Shown: piece after piece, positions 20,046-27,694 of the stretch
Layout: every line of letters starts with the position of its first letter
How positions within the stretch are numbered: the stretch's first letter is position 1
Source: Flavobacteriaceae bacterium UBA7302
GTDB taxonomy: Bacteria; Bacteroidota; Bacteroidia; Flavobacteriales; Flavobacteriaceae
Direction of reading: 5' to 3'
Length of the DNA: 64,000 bases
Assembly: GCA_002471825.1 (NCBI GenBank)
Contig: DKQS01000003.1
Location: 119,963 to 183,962 of the forward strand
Position numbers and translations under genes: made by a program
Notes under the pieces: model-generated
What the model saw: the letters and a program-made list of their open reading frames with translations, nothing else
Told to the model about the DNA's origin: nothing
Database searches by the model: none

Positions 20046-20992
20046 TTTATCCTTTCAATAACTTCTCGAGTTATTCGTTCGCTATACGAATTAATTTTCC
20101 AGTGATCTGGACTCCATCCTTTTAAAAATCGATGAAAATCAGCCCAAGCCACTCGATACAACAAACGCCATTCCGTTTCTAATTCTAAATTGGGCTCCGG
20201 CAAAGCCCTTTGCAAGTATTTAAAATAGCTATCTAGAATTTGATCTTCGAGTCGTTCGCAATCCGATTCCGACAAACAGCTTCCAACAAAGTAGGCCAAG
20301 TCCTTCATACCACATCCACCACCGACATATTGAAAATCGACACCCGCGACCCTTCCATCCTCAGAGAAACAGAAATTGGCTAATTTGGCGTCGCCGTGAA
20401 CAAGGGTTTTGAATCGACAATTGTTTAACCTGGCATCAATAGCTGCCGCAACTTTTTTCAAATTTTCATCTTGTAGTGCATGAAGTTCTGACGGACGTGT
20501 ATCCAAATGCCAATAGGTACCAATGGACCAAATTCCCTCTGGATGTGCTCCCAAAAAACTTGCATGAAAATTAGCCAACCACTCGATACAGGCATTGAAT
20601 TCATGCCAATTCAGTTGGTGTTTTCGCAATGGATATCCGGCAGCATCCAAATCCTCAAGCACAATAAAAATATCTTTATCCGATTGTTCAACTCCAAAAC
20701 ATTTCGGAAGTCTGCTTTTCGATGTACTACTGTAATTCTGATACCAGTAACTCTCAACCTGATAGGATTTGAGTTTCCGTTGGTGACCGATGTCCGTATT
20801 CCAACCACGAGGATGGGATGTTTGGTTATCCAATTGAATGTGCTTCACTACCACGGTTTTTTCAGTAGAATTTTGTAGTTCGATCCGCAACATTTCGCCA
20901 TACCCACTCCATAATGTTTGAATACTTTCTACCACCTGCATATCGGTGGCTCCGGTTGTTGAAAGAATAAAGGATTTTAATTGGGTATTCAT
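20042..20992 (-). CDS. Aminoglycoside/choline-kinase-fold phosphotransferase
   Basis: A protein of about 316 residues with the APH fold. The Brenner motif is LVHGDAKLANF with catalytic Asp, followed by GVDFQYVGGG, which carries the second metal-binding Asp. An N-lobe strand with VVVKHIQL supplies the ATP-binding Lys. The ATG at 20992 is preferred; 16 further in-frame codons upstream have no domain match. Related proteins phosphorylate small hydroxylated metabolites. Coupling to a phosphatase of the inositol family suggests both act on a sugar or polyol phosphate, which is inference. It is not necessarily a resistance gene. Confidence 0.85.
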   Translation of the reverse strand: MNTQLKSFILSTTGATDMQVVESIQTLWSGYGEMLRIELQNSTEKTVVVKHIQLDNQTSHPRGWNTDIGHQRKLKSYQVESYWYQNYSSTSKSRLPKCFGVEQSDKDIFIVLEDLDAAGYPLRKHQLNWHEFNACIEWLANFHASFLGAHPEGIWSIGTYWHLDTRPSELHALQDENLKKVAAAIDARLNNCRFKTLVHGDAKLANFCFSEDGRVAGVDFQYVGGGCGMKDLAYFVGSCLSESDCERLEDQILDSYFKYLQRALPEPNLELETEWRLLYRVAWADFHRFLKGWSPDHWKINSYSERITREVIERIK

Positions 20993-21034
20993 GCCAATCA
21001 AAGATAAGGATTGGAATGTGAATTTAGACCTAGC

Positions 21035-21140
21035 TGTCACACTGAGCCTGTCGAAATGCTTGTTTTTCGGGAATTTGTTAATTTATTAGTATTGTCATTG
21101 CGAAGCTTGAAAAGCTGTGGCAATCTGTCCAATAAGATTA
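21035..21140. repeat. Type A repeat followed by a type C repeat
   Basis: A type A copy (21035-21058, core CTGAGCCTGTCGAAATG) is followed by a different unit at about 21091-21136 (ATTGTCATTGCGAAGC … GTGGCAATCTGTCCAATAAG). The second unit recurs as ATTGCGAGAC … GTGGCAATCTGTTTAATC at about 23701. The rest of the gap up to 21440 is AT-rich, with nothing further recognised. Confidence 0.6.
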
Positions 21141-21440
21141 CTTCATTCCGCCTGTACTCCTTTCGGAAAAAATAAAATACCTCTTACTAAATCCTTTTAA
21201 TTCCCGAACTGCCTCATTCCCTATTAAACTTAAATCTTCAAATAAAAGGTGATCATTGTTAATTGATAATTGTTCCCCGTAACCTGACAAATGTCATTTT
21301 TATTCTCCTTTATGACTTTTAGTTTTGGATATACAAACAATTCTATTCATCTATACCGAAAATCATTTGGTCGAACTTATGAATTTAGAAATGAATAAAC
21401 CCGATAATTTTATGTGACAGTAACTAAAAAGATTGAAATC

Positions 21441-21791
21441 ATGACAGCAACAGATTTATTAAACCTCATTTGGGGAAAGGCATACTTCGAATTTAACTCT
21501 CAAAATAGCGGCGTTATCAAATCAAAATTTGATTTTGAAAATTGCCATTGTCGAATCTGTGATGAACTGTTGCATGAATACCAGTCGAAAGACGGAATTC
21601 TGGCCGAATATAACATTCAACCGGACGCGATAACCGTTATTCTCGATCCTGATTACTTCTACACCACTTATGGTGATTACTACCAGGACAATTACATCTA
21701 TGACAAAATAGAGGATGTGTTCAACAAACTAAACTGGAAACATATTCCTAGAATTGAAATTGTTCAAGCCGAAATGGAATGCGTTTCTTAG
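21441..21791 (+). CDS. Hypothetical acidic protein
   Basis: A 116-residue soluble protein of no family I recognise. It contains NCHCRICDELLHEY (three cysteines and two histidines within 14 residues, around 30-43), then an acidic tyrosine-rich stretch with DPDYFYTTYGDYYQDNYIYD. The Cys/His cluster could bind a metal, which is inference. An in-frame GTG 27 bp upstream is possible, but the ATG at 21441 follows an AT-rich leader typical of Bacteroidota. It is isolated among repeat-rich intergenic DNA, so expression is uncertain. Confidence 0.5.
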   Translation: MTATDLLNLIWGKAYFEFNSQNSGVIKSKFDFENCHCRICDELLHEYQSKDGILAEYNIQPDAITVILDPDYFYTTYGDYYQDNYIYDKIEDVFNKLNWKHIPRIEIVQAEMECVS

Positions 21792-21879
21792 CCATTCTTC
21801 CCATTTCAATATTCTAAGTTAACAATGTTATTGTACTTGGTTCTTGAATCAGGAGTCAAGAAAAAAGATGAATTGCCAA

Positions 21880-22145
21880 TATCATCCAGAGCCTTTCGAT
21901 ACTTCGACTTCGTTCAGTACAGGCCCACAATCAAGAGAGGCTTATCGAAGGATCTCACTATGAAGAATTATCAATTGGCTCGAAAAGAAATTCAGAATTC
22001 AACGCTGTTATCTCGACCAGCGTGGAGAGAGCTTGAGATTTCTCCATTTCATTTTATTACAGTCGAAATGACACTTAGGTCTCAATTGTCATCCTGAGCT
22101 TGTCGAAGGATCTCATTACAAAGATTTCTCGACAGCCTAGAAATG
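21880..22145. repeat. Cluster of degenerate intergenic repeats
   Basis: The gap contains fragments such as TTTCGATACTTCGACTTCG, GGCTTATCGAAGGATCTCAC, a full type A unit at 22087-22110 and ATTTCTCGACAGCCTAGAAATG. Together they resemble shuffled pieces of the type A and B units. The 90-codon open frame that crosses it (21825-22097) has no protein-like character and is explained by the repeats. No gene is supported here. Confidence 0.55.
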
Positions 22146-22180
22146 AAAATTGTTAATTGATCATTGATCACTGAAATCTG

Positions 22181-23368
22181 TTATCGAAAAGGATCACTCC
22201 ACTTCACATCGGTACTTACCGAATTGTCTGTTAGTGTTTTCAAAAAAGCAACCAAGGCATCTTTTTCTGCTTGGGTAAGATTCAATCGAACAGGATTGCC
22301 GTTAGGATCCTGTAAGGCTGGTGCCAGGGTAGGATGATCTTGAATCCCGCTGTTATAATGTTCTACTACTTCCTCAAGCGTTGCAAACCGGCCATCATGC
22401 ATATAAGGGCCCGTAAGTTCAATATTTCTCAGCGTGGTAGTTTTGAATCGACTATCAAAAATGGGGTCCGTAAATACCGATCCGGCTCCAACGTCAGTTG
22501 TAAAAGCATCCAATCCGTTGTTCATTGGACCTGGATTGGCACTTACGAATGCCTCGGTGGTATGACATCCAAAACATGCTCCACCTCCCTGATTTACAGG
22601 TCTAAAAAACAAATCCTTCCCTAAGTTTTCTTCAGCTGAAAAATTTGGGAAATTATCTCCAGGATTCCCAACCATGGCTCTTCCATCGTCATATCGACTC
22701 GAATAGCTAACAATACTTCTTACGAATTGAGATAAGGCCCTTGAAATTTTTTCTGAGGTCACTTCTTCAGATCCAAACGCATTTTGAAATAACTGCGGAT
22801 AATAATCTTGCTCTTGAACAGTACTTACAATTTCGTCTATGGTCATACCCATTTCTACGGGATCCTGGAAAGGCATTAGTACTTGTTCTTCCAAAGTACT
22901 TGCTCTTTCATCCCAGAAAAATCGGCCTCTTTGGTAATACCTAGCATTGATTAGTGTCATAGAATGACGGCCCGTTCTGCCACCATCAAAGCCAAGGCTC
23001 AACACTTCATCATCGGAAAATCCTTTGTCTTGTTGGTGGCAAGAGGCGCAGGATACTGTTCCGTTTGCACTTAACTTTTTATCATAGAACAACACACGAC
23101 CGAGTGTTGCCCCATCGTTGGTAATTGGATTTGTAATGGGCGTGTTGTCGATGCCGTTGACTGAAGTTGGTAACGGACCACCTGCATTCACCAAAAAATG
23201 ATTGGGGAGATTTGTATTTTCATAATCGAAAGCTGTTGTTGGAAGATTCAATACGCTCGAAATCGCATTGTTTTCTATAACCTCATATTCAGACTCTTCA
23301 CTGCCACTGCAGGAAACAAATAGGGTGAATACAAACAAGCTTAAAACGGTAGTGATGACTTTTCTCAT
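22181..23368 (-). CDS. Di-haem cytochrome-c peroxidase (MauG/CcpA family) lipoprotein
   Basis: A 395-residue protein. A lipoprotein signal peptide ends at C20 (LFVSC). Two haem-binding motifs are present: CASCH at 107-111 and CFGCH at 265-269. The segment after the first haem (GRTGRHSMTLINARYY, FFWDER) and the PYMHDGRFATLEEVVEHYN segment near the C-terminus are standard for this family. It would reduce hydrogen peroxide, or oxidise an unknown partner, on the periplasmic side. It ends in a TLTDNSV-type tail and stands alone, flanked by repeat-rich gaps. Confidence 0.93.
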   Translation of the reverse strand: MRKVITTVLSLFVFTLFVSCSGSEESEYEVIENNAISSVLNLPTTAFDYENTNLPNHFLVNAGGPLPTSVNGIDNTPITNPITNDGATLGRVLFYDKKLSANGTVSCASCHQQDKGFSDDEVLSLGFDGGRTGRHSMTLINARYYQRGRFFWDERASTLEEQVLMPFQDPVEMGMTIDEIVSTVQEQDYYPQLFQNAFGSEEVTSEKISRALSQFVRSIVSYSSRYDDGRAMVGNPGDNFPNFSAEENLGKDLFFRPVNQGGGACFGCHTTEAFVSANPGPMNNGLDAFTTDVGAGSVFTDPIFDSRFKTTTLRNIELTGPYMHDGRFATLEEVVEHYNSGIQDHPTLAPALQDPNGNPVRLNLTQAEKDALVAFLKTLTDNSVSTDVKWSDPFR

Positions 23369-23582
23369 GGGTAAAAGTGTTTTGGTTTTACCTTTAGACC
23401 TAGAGAATTCGAAATAGTTTGGAAAGAGTATTAAAAGTTATTGGTTGGTGGTTCATGGTTGATGGAAAAATGAACAATGAACAATTATCATTCATCAATT
23501 AGCAGTTATTATTTATCAATGTGTTTTGTGAGTTTGAAATGCTGACTTTTCGCCTTCTGCTTTAATCTTCAACAACTAATCG

Positions 23583-23788
23583 CCGTCACATTGAGTGATT
23601 CTGATGAAATCAGAATTGTATCGAGATGTAAATGGTTCTCGATACAATTTTTCTCGTTCCTCAAAAAATCACTCGAATTGACATTCAGAAATTGACTGTA
23701 ATTGCGAGACACTAAAGGTCGTGGCAATCTGTTTAATCAAACTATAAAGTGATAGTTATCAAGACACTTCGACAAGCTCAGTGTGACA
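23583..23788. repeat. Complete type B palindrome, type C unit and inverted type A unit
   Basis: A nearly complete type B palindrome spans about 23583-23682 (CACATTGAGTGATTCTGATG … TTCTCGATACAATTTTTCTC … AAATCACTCGAATTGACA). A type C unit follows at about 23701-23742, and an inverted type A unit at about 23765-23788 (CTTCGACAAGCTCAGTGTGA). All three families side by side in one 465-bp gap make this the best reference copy in the window. Confidence 0.75.
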
Positions 23789-23834
23789 TTGCGATTTAAA
23801 TTACCATTACACCTACAACCATCAACCAACAAAA

Positions 23835-24551
23835 TTACCAAGTCTTCGCTTGAAACCCTTCTTTCGAAAACAAATCCGAAGGCAAAGAATCTGGAATCTT
23901 CATATCGAAATAGGTTTCTTTCATGGTCATTTTTCCATTATTGAAAAATAATACCTCAGGAGAAATCCATGTCTTTCCCAGTTTCTCGTACTTATGGAAC
24001 TCCACACCAGAAGTCATTCCGTTTGGAGCGGTTGTTTTAATCTTATAAAACAATAATCGTTCTTTCTCAATCCATACTTGTTTCTTCGTTGGGTCACCAA
24101 TGATGTAATACCTCTCATCTTCATCCAACTTTGAAAAATCAAATCCAGCGCTTTTTAATTTTGAAATAGTAGTATCCGCAGGTTGGCCATATACATTGAA
24201 TCCCAACTCCAAAGCATCGTGGACTCTTGGTCCACGATTTACGATTGCTCCTTGATTGTAGACATAGAGCGAATCGTTTCGAAACAAATATCCTGCATCA
24301 GAGGAAATTGAATCAAACTTAATGATCAATCCTTCTCCTAAAGTAATAGCCTCCCACCAAATTTGCTCTCTTTGGATGGTATCCCCCTTGTAGAAATACA
24401 CATTTTGCGCGAAGGTTAAATGCGGATACCATTGCCCCTCGTACTTATCGTGCATTGCTTTGATGACATCTTCTCCTGATTGGATGGAATTGCAGGCGGA
24501 AATCGTACAAAGAGTCAACAATAAGATGCAGGTAAATTTGATGGTTTTCAT
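23835..24551 (-). CDS. Hypothetical lipoprotein (resembles the Bacteroidota DUF6503 group)
   Basis: A 238-residue protein with a lipoprotein signal peptide; the lipobox Cys is residue 20 (TISAC). The mature part has an alternating beta pattern with YEGQWYPHLTFAQNVYFYKGD, WWEAITLGEG, KKQVWIEKERLLFYKI and a final NNGKMTMKETYFD. This is similar to outer-membrane lipoprotein-like beta folds of unknown function in Bacteroidota; the DUF6503 link is from memory and tentative. Periplasmic or outer-membrane location is expected. No operon partner is evident; the peptidase gene ends 53 bp before it on the same strand. Confidence 0.65.
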   Translation of the reverse strand: MKTIKFTCILLLTLCTISACNSIQSGEDVIKAMHDKYEGQWYPHLTFAQNVYFYKGDTIQREQIWWEAITLGEGLIIKFDSISSDAGYLFRNDSLYVYNQGAIVNRGPRVHDALELGFNVYGQPADTTISKLKSAGFDFSKLDEDERYYIIGDPTKKQVWIEKERLLFYKIKTTAPNGMTSGVEFHKYEKLGKTWISPEVLFFNNGKMTMKETYFDMKIPDSLPSDLFSKEGFQAKTW

Positions 24552-24603
24552 GATAAAAATTGAATTGTTGGGTTCTAAGGTAGGAAAGTTTTAAAGACAA
24601 ACC

Positions 24604-25344
24604 TTACTGTATACGTTTATTGACCCCATTGACAAAATGATCGATCACTTTCAGTTCTTTTGCTAATCGCGAGCCTTGGAAACCCTTAAAATCCCCATAG
24701 TCAACTTCTTTATTATAAGCTTGTAAATAAGCCTGGGAGAGCGGCAAATAGGTCCAATGCCATGGCTCTTCTTGATATCCTTTCCGATTGGGATCTGAAG
24801 TATATACCTGGTAGAATCCGTAGCGATTCGCATTGTTTTGAATCCAGTTGTGAACTTTTTGCCCCTTTGTCGATTTAAAAAACTTCGGACTCAAACTGAC
24901 CAAATCTAAGTCAGTCCCCCAATGATGTCGTGAAGTGGATGGCATCGAACTATACTCCAAAATTTTGATTGCCCGATCCTTAGGCTTTAAGTTAGAATAG
25001 CTTTTCCATTTTCGTTCCCAAATCCACTTTTGTTCGTAAAAATTACGAGTCCCTGACAAGATTTTGAGTTCGATTCCCTCTTTTATGGCAGCCACATACA
25101 TTTTTACATAGGCCTCGTATACTTTCTTTTGTAGCCAAATTTCCTTGGAACAAAATTTCGCATCCACCTTTATGAATCGATCATCTTTTCGATAATCAAA
25201 CTTCCCCAGCAAAAAGTTCTTTGATATGGTTGGGATGGAATCTATTTGTTGTCGATTCGTCATCTGACCATCTAAAATTGAATCAGAACTTTGATTCTGA
25301 ACTAAAAGATTTAAGAAAAGGATTAACAATACCAATAACCTCAT
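24604..25344 (-). CDS. M15-family D-alanyl-D-alanine carboxypeptidase (VanY-like)
   Basis: A 246-residue zinc peptidase with an N-terminal signal-like helix (1-17). The zinc site is visible: the SxHxxGxxxD-type motif with S138, H140 and D147, and H196 in EPWHWTY with E193 as catalytic base. An ILSGTRNFYEQKWIW segment matches the usual SGYRS-type region. It should trim peptidoglycan stem peptides in the periplasm. The last gene of the ordinary chromosome stretch before the junction region, it is followed by about 110 bp of AT-rich spacer. Confidence 0.9.
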   Translation of the reverse strand: MRLLVLLILFLNLLVQNQSSDSILDGQMTNRQQIDSIPTISKNFLLGKFDYRKDDRFIKVDAKFCSKEIWLQKKVYEAYVKMYVAAIKEGIELKILSGTRNFYEQKWIWERKWKSYSNLKPKDRAIKILEYSSMPSTSRHHWGTDLDLVSLSPKFFKSTKGQKVHNWIQNNANRYGFYQVYTSDPNRKGYQEEPWHWTYLPLSQAYLQAYNKEVDYGDFKGFQGSRLAKELKVIDHFVNGVNKRIQ

Positions 25345-25458
25345 TCGGAGAAGAATTTGAATGGGAAGGTAGTGGTTTTTGGATTAATGCAGAGTGTGAG
25401 GAATTTAGGCGGGAATGGTGGTAGTAAATATTTTTATTTATTTAAATCCTTCATTAGT

Positions 25459-25827
25459 TCATTTCATTAAGTTTAGTTCATCTTCTAAATTCATTACTAT
25501 TTTACTATTATTTGAATAAACATAAACAAGTAAATTTCCCTTCTTTTTAACAATTGAATCTTGTAATTTTATTTTTGAAAAAAATTGTTCATATAAATAG
25601 ACTTTCTCTTCATTATTTAATAATAATACAGGATTGTTATGATTACTTTTTTCCCTATACTTTTTTACAACAACACCATTAAAACTCATATTTATATCTA
25701 TTTCATAAGCTATTTTATAATTCTCTTCTTTAGTATTAACAAAAAAATCATTGTATACAAGGTATATGAAAACTATACCTAAAATCACAAATAATAAATT
25801 TTTCAATTGTTTAATTGATAATTCCAT
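25459..25827 (-). CDS. Small single-pass protein, possible immunity partner of the truncated gene upstream
   Basis: A 122-residue protein with one N-terminal membrane helix (about 8-27) and a polar C-terminal domain with SFNGVVVKKYREKSNHNN and LLLNNEEKVYLYE. Similar short proteins often lie just after polymorphic toxin genes in Flavobacteriia, to my recollection; I cannot name the family. Its ATG overlaps the stop codon of the truncated upstream reading frame by 17 bp, the close coupling typical of toxin-immunity pairs. That role is inference. Confidence 0.55.
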   Translation of the reverse strand: MELSIKQLKNLLFVILGIVFIYLVYNDFFVNTKEENYKIAYEIDINMSFNGVVVKKYREKSNHNNPVLLLNNEEKVYLYEQFFSKIKLQDSIVKKKGNLLVYVYSNNSKIVMNLEDELNLMK

Positions 25828-25999
25828 TTTTAAAATTTAATAAAACTGTATTAAAACCTGAAATCATCGCACCCGCGTTTGCTCCAGAAGGATGATCTAT
25901 GAGTTTACTAATTTCGTAATTATCTCCAAGTGTTTTCCATTTTCGAATAGATAGATATTTATTCCCTTCAACACCAAGAACAAAAATAACGGAATCAAT
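25811..25999 (-). pseudogene. C-terminal tail of a lost gene (possible polymorphic toxin tip)
   Basis: An open frame of 62 codons with no start codon at its beginning, stopping at 25811. It reads as protein (DSVIFVLGVEGNKYLSIRKW … DHPSGANAGAMISGF), with good codon use for the region, and ends 17 bp inside the next gene. Upstream of 25999 the frame hits a TAA, and the DNA changes to hairpin-rich non-coding sequence, so the body of the gene has been deleted or moved. The C-terminal-domain-plus-small-partner layout suggests an orphan toxin tip; the domain itself is not recognised. Confidence 0.5.
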
Positions 26000-26009
26000 T
26001 TAAATCTGC

Positions 26010-26140
26010 GGGATTCATTTCACTGGCGGGAAATGGGCCCTAGGTTTTGACTTGCGCAAAAGCTTCAGCACTATTAAGTAAAGGGATTCATTGCTCTTCG
26101 AGCAATGGGCCAGGAAGGTAGGCCTTACAAAAGCCTCAAA
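26010..26140. repeat. Two diverged direct repeats of about 58 bp, each with a hairpin
   Basis: Unit 1 (26010-26068) and unit 2 (26083-26140) share GGGATTCATT, then AATGGGCC, GG and a closing AAAAGC. Between the shared blocks, unit 1 folds as ATTTC/GAAAT and unit 2 as ATTGCTC-TTC-GAGCAAT. The stems differ in sequence but keep pairing, which is what a structural constraint would leave. No coding frame explains them. Confidence 0.55.
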
Positions 26141-26207
26141 CCTGAAAGGTTTGGCTTGTTTTATTTCTAAAATTTACCGAAGCGGGCTCCGTAAATTTTA
26201 GAAATAA
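26131..26207. repeat. Two consecutive strong hairpins
   Basis: The first hairpin (26131-26157) pairs AAGCCTCAAACCT with AGGTTTGGCTT around a GA loop. The second (26161-26207) pairs TTATTTCTAAAATTTAC with GTAAATTTTAGAAATAA perfectly over 17 bp, and the stem probably extends into the GC-rich middle. Neither encodes protein. They could be terminators for flanking transcripts or remnants of a mobile element end. Confidence 0.65.
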
Positions 26208-26212
26208 AAAAA

Positions 26213-26232
26213 CCTCTCAAAAAATTGAGAGG
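26213..26232 (-). terminator. Rho-independent terminator of the former tRNA
   Basis: On the minus strand the hairpin CCTCTCAA/TTGAGAGG with an AAAA loop is followed by a run of seven T (AAAAAAA on the plus strand at 26206-26212). It lies six bases downstream of the tRNA-like 3' end on the same strand, as a tRNA terminator should. Confidence 0.8.
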
Positions 26233-26238
26233 CTTTTG

Positions 26239-26253
26239 CGGTCTGGACGGGAC
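26239..26253 (-). other. tRNA-Asp-like 3' end fragment; probable attachment site of the element
   Basis: Read on the minus strand, GTCCCGTCCAGACCGC is the T-arm end and acceptor 3' strand of Bacteroidota tRNA-Asp as I remember it. The match stops abruptly at 26253, where CTTAAATAG replaces the expected TCGAACCC on the plus strand. A terminator follows the 3' end and a tyrosine integrase starts 137 bp to the right. This is what one end of an element integrated into a tRNA 3' end looks like. The intact tRNA should lie at the far end; none is seen in the window. Confidence 0.65.
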
Positions 26254-26365
26254 CTTAAATAGATTACATCATTTTACTTGATTTTATATAATATGTTGAT
26301 TATCAATATAAATTTAAAATTTAACACTCTAATATTATTCCAATTATCGTTATTTTATTTAAGTT

Positions 26366-26387
26366 TGTTGCACAAATGTTGCACAAA
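26366..26387 (+). repeat. Perfect 11-bp tandem repeat before the integrase start
   Basis: TGTTGCACAAA occurs twice without a gap, ending two bases before the integrase ATG. Each copy is itself nearly palindromic. The position suggests an operator or an integrase/excisionase arm site, or a site overlapping the promoter; which one cannot be told. Confidence 0.55.
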
Positions 26388-26389
26388 AT

Positions 26390-27625
26390 ATGAGTCACTA
26401 CAATTTTTATTTGAGAGAAAACTATGTAAATTCAAATGGAAAATCTCCAATCCTTTTGAGATATTATCAGGATCGAAAAAACAGAATTCAAATCAATACA
26501 AAGATAAATATATCTTCAAGATATTGGAGTAAAGCTAAAAACAGCTTGAAGAACTCTTCAGAAATTCCTGAAGAAGTAAAAGAGTTTGAACGAATCCGAA
26601 TTTTAGCTGAAACGATAGTTAATCATTACAAATCGAATCATAAGGAATTAACCAAAGAGAAATTTAAGCAACATTTTTTGAAAAACGATTTGTCAGAGTT
26701 TTCAACTCAGGAAGTTGAGTTTTACAATGAGCTTGATGAGTTCATATTAGAAAGAACTGACCAAGTTGTTGCTGATGTTATAAAAGATTACAAAAGTCTA
26801 CGGAAACATTTATTGGCGTTTGATGAATTCAATAAAAGTGTTATGACTTTCGAATCGATCCATTATGAGTTTTACAAAGACTGGACAACATACCTCGCTA
26901 ACCATGCAACAAAAAGAAATGGAGAGGTTGGGCTGCGGAATAACACCATTGGAAAGCAAGTAAAGAACTTGAAAGTGTTTTTGAATGATCGAATGAGTTC
27001 AAGAAGAATTCCTCCGATTGACTTAAAAGATTTCAAAGTTGTTCAAGAAGAAATAGATCATATTTATCTGGACGATAATGAAATTACTGCGATAAGCAAA
27101 GTTAAGTGCAAAAAGAACTCAGTGGAAGAAAGAGCGAGAGACTTATTTGTAATTGGCTGTATGACTGGATTACGATTCTCTGACCTTATTAGAATTAAAC
27201 CTGATTATATTAAAAATGGATTGCTCGAAATCCGTCAGAAAAAGACTTCAAAAAAAGTCATAGTACCACTTCGTAAGAGAGCAGCGAAGATTCTGGTAAA
27301 ATACGATAATCATGCGCCTCAAATAAAAAACTATGACTTCAATAGAGTCATCAAGCTTTTAGGTCAAAAGGCTAATATTGATGAAACTGTTGAGTTAGAA
27401 CATAAAAAAGGAAATAGAAAAGTCATTACCAAATATAAAAAGTTTGAACTGATCGGTTCTCATACATGTAGACGGTCCTTTTGTACAAATGCTTATTTAG
27501 AGGGAATTGATACTCAATTGATCATGAAGATATCTGGCCATAAGACCGAAAAAGCATTCAAACGATACTTGAAGCTATCTAATTACGAAGCAGCTCTGAA
27601 GATGAAAGAGGCTTGGGGAATATAG
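26390..27625 (+). CDS. Tyrosine-type site-specific integrase (Bacteroidota ICE/IME type)
   Basis: A full-length 411-residue tyrosine recombinase: N-terminal Arm DNA-binding domain (about 1-85, FYLRENYVNSNGKSPI and later WSKAKN), SAM-like core-binding domain (about 110-210) and catalytic domain (about 230-405). Active-site residues are visible: Arg in TGLRFSDL, the Lys-containing beta-hairpin QKKTSKK, HTCRRSF with His and Arg, GHK and the nucleophile Tyr in FKRYLKL. It lies just inside the tRNA-like fragment and points into the element, so it is very likely the enzyme that inserted it. Confidence 0.93.
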   Translation: MSHYNFYLRENYVNSNGKSPILLRYYQDRKNRIQINTKINISSRYWSKAKNSLKNSSEIPEEVKEFERIRILAETIVNHYKSNHKELTKEKFKQHFLKNDLSEFSTQEVEFYNELDEFILERTDQVVADVIKDYKSLRKHLLAFDEFNKSVMTFESIHYEFYKDWTTYLANHATKRNGEVGLRNNTIGKQVKNLKVFLNDRMSSRRIPPIDLKDFKVVQEEIDHIYLDDNEITAISKVKCKKNSVEERARDLFVIGCMTGLRFSDLIRIKPDYIKNGLLEIRQKKTSKKVIVPLRKRAAKILVKYDNHAPQIKNYDFNRVIKLLGQKANIDETVELEHKKGNRKVITKYKKFELIGSHTCRRSFCTNAYLEGIDTQLIMKISGHKTEKAFKRYLKLSNYEAALKMKEAWGI

Positions 27626-27694
27626 TCCTCTAGTATGACTCGAAGTGCCAAATTATCTAAAACTAAGGCAATCAAATTGACATCTAGTTTATGG

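Noticed and set aside
20042..20992. Aminoglycoside resistance gene
   Set aside because: The kinase fold is shared with many metabolic kinases, and coupling to an inositol-type phosphatase points to metabolism rather than resistance.
21825..22097. Open frame of 90 codons in the plus strand
   Set aside because: It crosses several degenerate intergenic repeats, has no domain or start context, and codes differently in each repeat copy.
26278..26532. Open frame of 84 codons overlapping the integrase start
   Set aside because: It lies in another frame of the integrase gene and its AT-rich leader, and the integrase start is well supported by its Arm domain.
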